5,627 bases of DNA from contig JBBQQG010000115.1 in assembly GCA_038216175.1 (NCBI GenBank), positions 1-5,627 on the forward strand, read 5' to 3'. The position numbers were made by a program, and so were the translations under genes. Origin of the DNA: JBBQQG01 sp038216175. GTDB taxonomy: Bacteria > Patescibacteriota > Saccharimonadia > Saccharimonadales > OMJO01. Position 1 is the stretch's first letter. Each line of letters starts with the position of its first letter. The notes below the pieces were generated by a model. That model was given only the letters and a program-made list of their open reading frames with translations, did no database searches and was not told where the DNA came from. Below, piece after piece: positions 5,094-5,627 of the stretch.

Positions 5094-5627
5094 TCAATCA
5101 ATCCCCAACTTCCTCTGAGGCTGGAACGCGCGGTAATCGTGACTGGTTGAGAGCGAGCTCGCTGAACCGGCCGCTCGCTCAGTCACCGTCGCTCCGTTCG
5201 CTCGGCCGTTAAATACCGCCGCGTGCCAGATTAAAACCCACCCAGGGAAGTCCATAATCTCCAGTAATCGCTGAATGTTAACACCAAATGTAAACCACAG
5301 CGTCGTACGTAGACAAGGCAGTAATATTGTGTGCTCGATTGAGAATGAACTTCTGGAAGTAATATTCTGCCAGCAGAAGATGTTACATGTACACGACATG
5401 GTGCGAGGCAAGGTGCTCAAGTCCGCCAGGCGATCAAAGTGGTAAATGGTCCGCCAGGCAAGCAAGTTTTTCTCTTAAACTAGTTCGATTTTGATATCAA
5501 GGTGTTCCCCTAATTTTTCGGCATTTTATGGTGGTATTAAAACCGGTACAAACTTTCAAACGAATTTAAATACATTAATAATTAAATAAAATTACGGATT
5601 ATTCGTTTTTATCATTTTAAAATTCGC
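5094..5627. other. Window end: open frame of unknown status and non-coding DNA
   Basis: A minus-strand frame is open from a TAA just above 5470 down to the TGA at about 5094; its first ATG is 5399-5397, giving about 101 residues. The translation has no domain, signal peptide or membrane signature I recognise. Its second half is encoded by the CpG-rich hairpin block, which removes stops by composition alone, so I treat it as probably not a gene. GTCCGCCAGGC is directly repeated at 5421-5431 and 5449-5459. From 5470 to the end the sequence is AT-rich, with nothing recognised. Confidence 0.4.
5139..5186. repeat. CpG-rich imperfect hairpin with GAGC/GCTC repeats
   Basis: The left arm is GTGACTG then AGCGAGC; the right arm is GCTCGCT then CAGTCAC. 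These give two 7-bp stems separated by a one-sided GTTGAG bulge, closed by a 14-nt loop. AGCGAGCTCGCT at 5152-5163 is also a perfect 12-bp palindrome, so alternative folds exist. The surrounding 5127-5225 holds about 18 CpG in 100 bp, unlike the AT-rich neighbours. It may be the core of a repeat element; the family is not recognised. Confidence 0.6.

Noticed and set aside
5139..5186. Parvovirus-type inverted terminal repeat
   Set aside because: Only two GCTC units in tandem, no long terminal palindrome, no nicking-site context and no Rep or capsid gene nearby.
5096..5200. tRNA or tRNA-derived SINE in the CpG-rich block
   Set aside because: GGTTCAGCGAGC only loosely resembles a B box; no A box at the right distance and no cloverleaf could be drawn.
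5494..5510. GATATC-containing segment as part of a TN motif (Asp-Ile-x)
   Set aside because: The minus-strand reading gives Asp-Ile-Lys, not Asp-Ile-Leu, and lacks the preceding F-S-V.

Overview
This is a fragment of an animal nuclear genome. There is no operon-like packing and most of the window is AT-rich and non-coding. The one gene I can support is spliced, on the minus strand, and encodes an NK-class homeodomain of the NK4 (tinman / Nkx2-5) type. An intron inside the homeobox, simple amino-acid runs, inverted-repeat elements and mononucleotide tracts all fit a non-vertebrate bilaterian. I cannot name the phylum; the RYKSKRQ stretch and the C-terminal Ala-Trp suggest, but do not prove, an invertebrate deuterostome.

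Layout on + coordinates: 1-1012 is non-coding, with a GTAC-rich stretch at 222-277. 1013-1291 is a composite, MITE-like inverted-repeat element whose right half holds a 27-bp self-complementary tandem repeat. 1292-2071 is the 3' flank and probable 3' UTR of the homeobox gene, with a 34-bp direct repeat and two AATAAA signals on the minus strand. 2072-2545 is the last coding exon, 2546-3069 a phase-0 intron inside the homeobox, and 3070-3407 an upstream coding exon that appears to start at a splice acceptor. 3408-4082 is non-coding (intron or 5' flank). 4083-4374 is a probable transposon remnant with G tracts and a C23 tract. 4375-4980 is AT-rich non-coding DNA. 4981-5054 is a weak candidate minus-strand exon. 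5094-5225 contains a CpG-dense hairpin block inside a 120-codon open frame of unknown status. The rest has no recognised gene.

The homeobox product is a sequence-specific nuclear transcription factor. In bilaterians this family specifies cardiac and visceral mesoderm. The start of the protein, including the family's N-terminal TN (Eh1-like) repressor motif, is not found in the window, so the gene is probably 5'-incomplete here.

The most notable biological point is tyrosine at homeodomain position 49 (WYQN instead of WFQN) next to a Gln-Gln-Gln helix-3 entry, together with the intron between homeodomain codons 39 and 40. I see no evidence for a wholly new multi-gene system.
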